From: Neostapfia colusana
Lineage: Eukaryota; Streptophyta; Magnoliopsida; Poales; Poaceae
Length of the DNA: 64,000 nucleotides
Reading direction: 5' to 3'
NCBI GenBank assembly: GCA_030760725.1
Contig: JASWHV010000012.1
Location: 40,703,652 to 40,767,651, forward strand
Translations under genes and position numbers: made by a program
Shown here: in pieces, positions 59,447 to 64,000 of the stretch
Numbering within the stretch: the stretch's first letter is position 1
Layout: each line of letters starts with the position of its first letter
The notes under the pieces: model-generated
Told to the model about the DNA's origin: nothing
Database searches by the model: none
What the model saw: only the letters and a program-made list of their open reading frames with translations

Positions 59447-60421
59447 ATGCCGATGATCAGGAGCCCAGCACGCATAAGAACTCGTCCACCACCATGTGGG
59501 AGTGCTCTTAACCCCATTGAGGTGTCCAATGGACCATATTGGGAGGAGGTGAAGACGGAACCTCATGATGAAGAAGAAGTCAATAGCCCTATGCATGTGG
59601 AAGAGGACCCGAAAGAGGTGGAACCATTCGAAGACGATATGGAGGATGATCCACAAGAACGGCATTGGTACGCACCTCAGGAGGAGTTTCACGCGGGCTT
59701 ACACCCCGAGGATCCTCACGAAGCTATGACAGGAAGAGATCAACCCGAGGAGGAGCCACCCCTTGCTGAGGCCAAGAATGAAGGTGATGAATGGGCCAAC
59801 CATTCAGTTCAAGAATTTTGGTCCAACGGAACGGAAGGAGGACACATATCCAGGGAGCTCAAAGAATTTCTGGATTGCTGCAGCCTATACCCGGAGTATC
59901 TCCTCAAGAAAGTCACTCGTCTCGGACATGAAGAGTGGAAGGCTGAAGTTACCATCCTATCTAATGGTAGGGTTGTCACTCGGCACTTCACACCCACATG
60001 GAGAGCTACAAGGGCAGAAGCTATCGATGATGCTGCATGGGAGGCACTCACCGGACTGTGCCACGCCTTCCATGAGCAGCTTGAGGGCACCACTTTTGAG
60101 CTGCACCCGTATCAGAAGAGTGGCACAAGGGAGATCATTGGGCCCCATGTAACAGCTCTTTCCAATCCACAAGCTGCTTACAAGTCTCAGAGGTTGGTCG
60201 TGGAGTTAGGAAACCGCTATGCAAGCGCACAAGAAGAGATCCGTTACCCCCGCAAGAAGCTGTATTTGCTGGAGAAACAAGAGAAGACTCGTGCCAACGC
60301 GGGATCAAATGGAGCACCGGCGTCATCTAACCTTACATGGACTGCCGACTCACCATGGCATGCGCCCATGTATGGACCACCCCCGTCACACGGCGAGAAC
60401 AACACCGGTTCACATGATTAA
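59447..60421 (+). CDS. Leader ORF of element G
   Basis: An intact 324-residue ORF between primer site and the expected gag. It begins MPMIRSPARIRTR, basic like the A protein but without ARKS. Residues 30-110 are strongly acidic and contain VKTEP (35-39), a SUMO-type consensus. Residues 162-231 align without gaps over the compared core with A residues 74-143: EEW, H/F-T-P, RAT, WEA, SGT-E. The layout strand-strand-helix with RAT...DA.WEAL recalls double-stranded RNA-binding folds, but that is a weak inference. Residues 245-285 may form a coiled coil; TWTADSP (298-303 region) matches TWTPDSP in A. Function unknown. No lesion is seen. Confidence 0.75.
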   Translation: MPMIRSPARIRTRPPPCGSALNPIEVSNGPYWEEVKTEPHDEEEVNSPMHVEEDPKEVEPFEDDMEDDPQERHWYAPQEEFHAGLHPEDPHEAMTGRDQPEEEPPLAEAKNEGDEWANHSVQEFWSNGTEGGHISRELKEFLDCCSLYPEYLLKKVTRLGHEEWKAEVTILSNGRVVTRHFTPTWRATRAEAIDDAAWEALTGLCHAFHEQLEGTTFELHPYQKSGTREIIGPHVTALSNPQAAYKSQRLVVELGNRYASAQEEIRYPRKKLYLLEKQEKTRANAGSNGAPASSNLTWTADSPWHAPMYGPPPSHGENNTGSHD

Positions 60422-60574
60422 GTTTAGGATTCCCCATTGAATAAGCTGTAATAGGAACGTTTAAATCGTAGTAGCTTGAATATAAGTGGTATGTTAAACT
60501 TTTGTGATGATTGCTTGGTTTGTGTGCTGATGTGAGTTGTGGGACGCTTTGGCGAATGTCCACATCCACATATA
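60422..60574 (+). other. Spacer of G after the leader ORF, interrupted by solo LTR S
   Basis: Similar to the equivalent spacer of A (gtgtg...gtgagttgtgg...tgtccaca near 2600-2650). It resumes at 63927. Confidence 0.75.
60570..60574. repeat. Target-site duplication of S, left copy (ATATA)
   Basis: ATATA directly before TGTAACACC; repeated at 63922-63926. Confidence 0.9.
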
Positions 60575-63500
60575 TGTAACACCCCAAATTTTGATTCAAA
60601 ACCCTAAACCATGTTCAGAGGAGAATTTAAAAATTTTTGGACGTATTGCATGTTTTGTAAAAATTCAAATTCAAACTGGAATTCAAATTATACTCAAAAC
60701 AGAAAAGAAATGGAAAAAGAAAAACAAAAATGGGAAAAAACTGGCCAGTGGGCCGAAACCCGCCAGCCGGCCCAGCTACTCGGCGCAGCCCGCCCCCGCG
60801 CGCGCCGCGCTGCCTCTCACCGACGGGTGGGACCCACCTGTCATCCCTAACCCCGAGCCCCCGCGACCCCGGACTTTTCTCCCGAGCGCGCGAAATCGCA
60901 ACCGAGCGGGAAAGCCCGTCCCGCAGCCGAATTCTGATCCCAGAGGACTCCAACTCGATCACAACAGACCCACCGCCCTCCCCCGGCTATAAAAAACCCC
61001 GATCCGATCAGTTTTTCCCACGCGATCGCCGATTTTCACTCCGGTGAGCACCGAGACTTCGCCGGTGAATTCTGGCCGATCTAAGCTCGGAAACTCTGAT
61101 CTAACTCGCTGGTCTTGATCCACCACCTCCGGGGAACTTTGCAGGTGCAGAAAACCCGAAGACTTACGGTGTAAATCCAGCGCCGACGAGCTTCGCCGTG
61201 GTTTTGCCTCGGACCTCGCCGCCGATCACTTTCCAGGACTCCCGAGCTCGAGAAAACCCCCGAGGTGAGATCCCTGACCTCCCCTCTACCGATCTAGGCC
61301 ATAAGATCACAGTTCTAGGCAGAATTCTCGAGGATCCGAAACTTTCCGGCGAGATCGCCGCTTCCCGCCGCCGTGCGCCGCCGGCAGCGCCGCCCGCTCT
61401 CGATCAGAGCGACGTGGCCGCTTGTGCGCCGTTTATTTTAAATCGCACGGCAGACTTTAAAACCCCGCGTACCGGTTCGATCTTATAATCTCACCCATCG
61501 GTTTAAAATCGGACGGACCACGTCAGCCCCGCATTATAAAGACTGGAATTCTTACGTGCTACCCCCTGGGGTTCTCTGGAATTGAGAGCTAGCCCCGGAA
61601 ACTTCAGATCTAGCCCTTGGAACTCCAGAAAATCATGTAAATCCATTTAAAAATCAGTTTTAACCCCTGGACTTAATAGAAATTAGGAAAAACACCTCTG
61701 ATAAGTGTAGATAGACCCCTGGAAATTATGAAAATAATATTATAGACCCTGTAATGGGGTGAATTCATTATTTTAGCCTTGTTTAGTATTTAATTTAGAA
61801 AATTGAATATGTAACTAGTGTTTAAAAATTAAAAGGGGGACAAACATAATTGTCAAAATTAATTAAAAACTTTCTCAGTACTTAGAAAACTTTGGAGTGA
61901 GATAAAAATATATTTTTGGGCTGAAATAAATCTGTTTTATCTATTATTCACATTTATTAGTATAGGGACACATTTTTAAGTAAAGAATAGTTAAAGAAAA
62001 ATAGGGAAAATAATTATGAAATAGTATACATCATAAGCCATGGTCAAAATATGATTTCAAATTATTTAGGACCAGAACCTAATCTGTTTAGGTGATGTGT
62101 ATTACTAATTTAATAATAAAATACACAATTATGCATAGGAATATAAATCTGAAAATATAGCAACTAGTAAATGATAAATGGAGTTTCTAAAATACAAAGA
62201 ATTCAGTTTAGGGTTGATAGAAATTGTGAAGGCACATTGTATGCAAGTATAAATGTGGACACCAAAAGTAGGAATCATATATATACATGGTTAAAAGTGC
62301 ATGCAAGCCACAACTTAACACACATAAAGTAACCACAACACATATAAGGGTGAATGAATTTCATAAATATGAAATGTGTGGTTTGTATGAAGTAGAAGTG
62401 TGAACTATGTCTTATGATTGTTGTTTTTCTTTTGCTATGTGTGATGGTATGAAGTAGAACCTGCTCAAGAGCAAGTTAACCCTTTCCAAGATCAGGACTA
62501 CCAATTTCAAGAGCAGCAAGAAGGAGGCAAGTGTCCTTGACCACTTTGATCCTATGCTAGGATGTGTAGATAGAATTATTTGCATTGTCAAATGAAATAT
62601 GAAACCCATGCTAGGAAAGTTTCCCTAGAATTGCATTACCTTGTTTCCTTGTAGCTTGGGTTGGGATTTATTTTGTCATGTCATTTATTTACATGCATAT
62701 GCTTAGCCATGCTTAGAACGGGATATATGGGATATGAGATCATCAGTTTATTTTACCATACTCTTGAATGAGACATTGTGAATTATGTAGAGGTAGGGAT
62801 CAAGGCAAGTTGGATGTTTTGGTTGTGTGCTGGGTGCACGAGACTTGGGTTTGTGTTTGGTACTTGCCTGGATCCTAAGGACCGGTTCATGGAGCATGTA
62901 ACCCGGCTTTACAGTGCCAACCACATGCTGAGATGGGTCAGCTTGGCCAATTAATTAGGTGTATCCCCGGCGTAGTATGGGTGTGTTGGATGGTGCGGGG
63001 AGTAGGTGTCAGCTGGACTACCATATGAACCGCAAGGCTCAAGAGGGGGCCACTGCAGCGGGGTTGGAGCCTCTTGTATGCTGTTAGGGGTGAAACCTCA
63101 GTGGGCCCACGCTCGTCGGGAATCCCTTTGTAAAGGCTTCGTAGTGATCTCCTGGCTGCACACCTGGGAAGTGTGAATGTGGAACGTAGCCACTAGCATA
63201 ATGGAGGTTCTTTTAGTCCACCCGGCAACGGGGGATGAAATCACTACTTGTGGGTACAGTGGTACAAACTCTGCAGAGTCAAAACTGTCTTGACAGCCGT
63301 GCTCACGGTTAAGAGCGGCCTGGACTTATTCATGATTAGAGGATTGCTGGTTTTGGAAGTTAAGCGGGGAGCTTAACATTGGAAATGATGTTATGGTCAT
63401 TGGATTATGATAATGGGTTGGGAGATTGGGACCATTTCACCTGTGTAGTAATGTAGGTGCTTAATAAGCTAAGGTGATAGGTATTAATTGCGTAGTGCTT

Positions 63501-63921
63501 TAACCATGAGTTCAACCTTTCCTTGTTCTAGCCATGCATGATATAATTTTCCCACACTTGCTGAGTACCATTGGTACTCAACCTTGCATATTTGTTGGTT
63601 TATATTGCTGCTCAGGTCAAGATAATGAGGTGGTGTATAATGACCAAGATTTTGGACCCGAGGAAGGCTTTTAGGTTCATGAAGACCCCCGGGCAACGCC
63701 TGTGATGGAGCCCTAAAGAATAATATTCCGCTGCTAGTTTATTTACTTGTGATGAAGCATTAGTGTCCATTGAGACATTTGCGATGTAAGACTTATTTAT
63801 ATTCGACACCTGGCTTGTAATAAATGATGCTTCACTATTTGTCATCACATGTATGAGAAAATGATCCTGGCATACATGTGATATTCACTTGGTTGTTTCT
63901 TCGGAAAAACCGGGTGTGACA
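60575..63921 (+). repeat. Solo LTR S of the A family (3347 bp)
   Basis: A complete LTR from TGTAACACCCC to GTGTGACA, matching 7347-10767, with no primer site or body on either side and a perfect ATATA duplication. It lacks about 90 bases corresponding to about 9000-9095. The TATA box (60988-60996) and the donor-like GAG|GTGAGA are kept. The likely origin is recombination between the two LTRs of a full element. Confidence 0.95.
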
Positions 63922-63926
63922 ATATA
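63922..63926. repeat. Target-site duplication of S, right copy (ATATA)
   Basis: ATATA directly after the CA end of S. Confidence 0.9.
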
Positions 63927-64000
63927 GTGGAGAGATGTGAGATGCTTCGGCACGTGTTCACATCCTCATATAGGCTGAAATTAATAAAAGAAGATATTTA
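63927..64000 (+). other. Spacer of G continued, to the window end
   Basis: Continuation of the leader ORF-gag spacer of G. Gag itself is not reached. Confidence 0.7.

Overview
This window is intergenic plant DNA made almost entirely of nested LTR retrotransposons of the Ty3/gypsy superfamily. I see no host gene, tRNA, rRNA or CRISPR array. Long LTRs (about 2.7-4.2 kb), primer-binding sites matching initiator-Met tRNA, and polyproteins ending in a chromodomain point to chromoviruses of the Tekay/Del type in a flowering plant. A grass is likely, from the GC-rich LTR cores, but I cannot prove it. One fragment (54558-56444) is of the Tat/Retand type instead.

Layout, left to right. Element A (+, 1-10767) has a 5' LTR cut by the window start, a primer site, a leader ORF, gag, pol and a full 3' LTR. 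It sits in LTR D (-, pieces 10768-11116 and 25459-26081). D is also split by B, a composite with three LTRs (-, 11117-25453, target duplication CAGTG). D itself lies in the end of pol of C1 (+, 26082-26866). Next come E and E2 (-, 26867-40219), two bodies of one family sharing one LTR, then truncated LTR F (-, 40220-41757). F and element C (+, 41866-51940, duplication ACATC) both lie in LTR H (-, 41758-41865 and 51946-54557). H lies in the Tat/Retand fragment I (+), which is also hit by element G (+, from 56445 past the window end). A solo LTR of family A (S, 60575-63921, duplication ATATA) is inserted in G between its leader ORF and the place where gag should follow.

A is the youngest complete copy: its two LTRs show about 20 mismatches over the shared 1.5 kb by eye count, and pol is open for 1233 codons. 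B, C, E, E2 and I are pseudogenes with many stops and frameshifts, largely of the C-to-T type expected of methylated DNA.

The most interesting signal is the extra ORF between primer site and gag in A and G, with a probable remnant in C. In A it opens with a segment collinear with the histone H3 N-terminal tail: residues T6 to G13, including K9, are identical and in the same register. The same element's integrase ends in a chromodomain, a fold that in other proteins reads methylated H3K9. A's gag opens with MAGRGKG, which resembles H2A/H4 tails. Every recognisable gag or leader-ORF start in A, B, C, E and G lies 0 or 1 base after a splice-acceptor-like AG, and LTRs A, S and G carry good donor-like sites downstream of the promoter region. 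This suggests that splicing removes a very long LTR leader and places each ORF first on its own mRNA.
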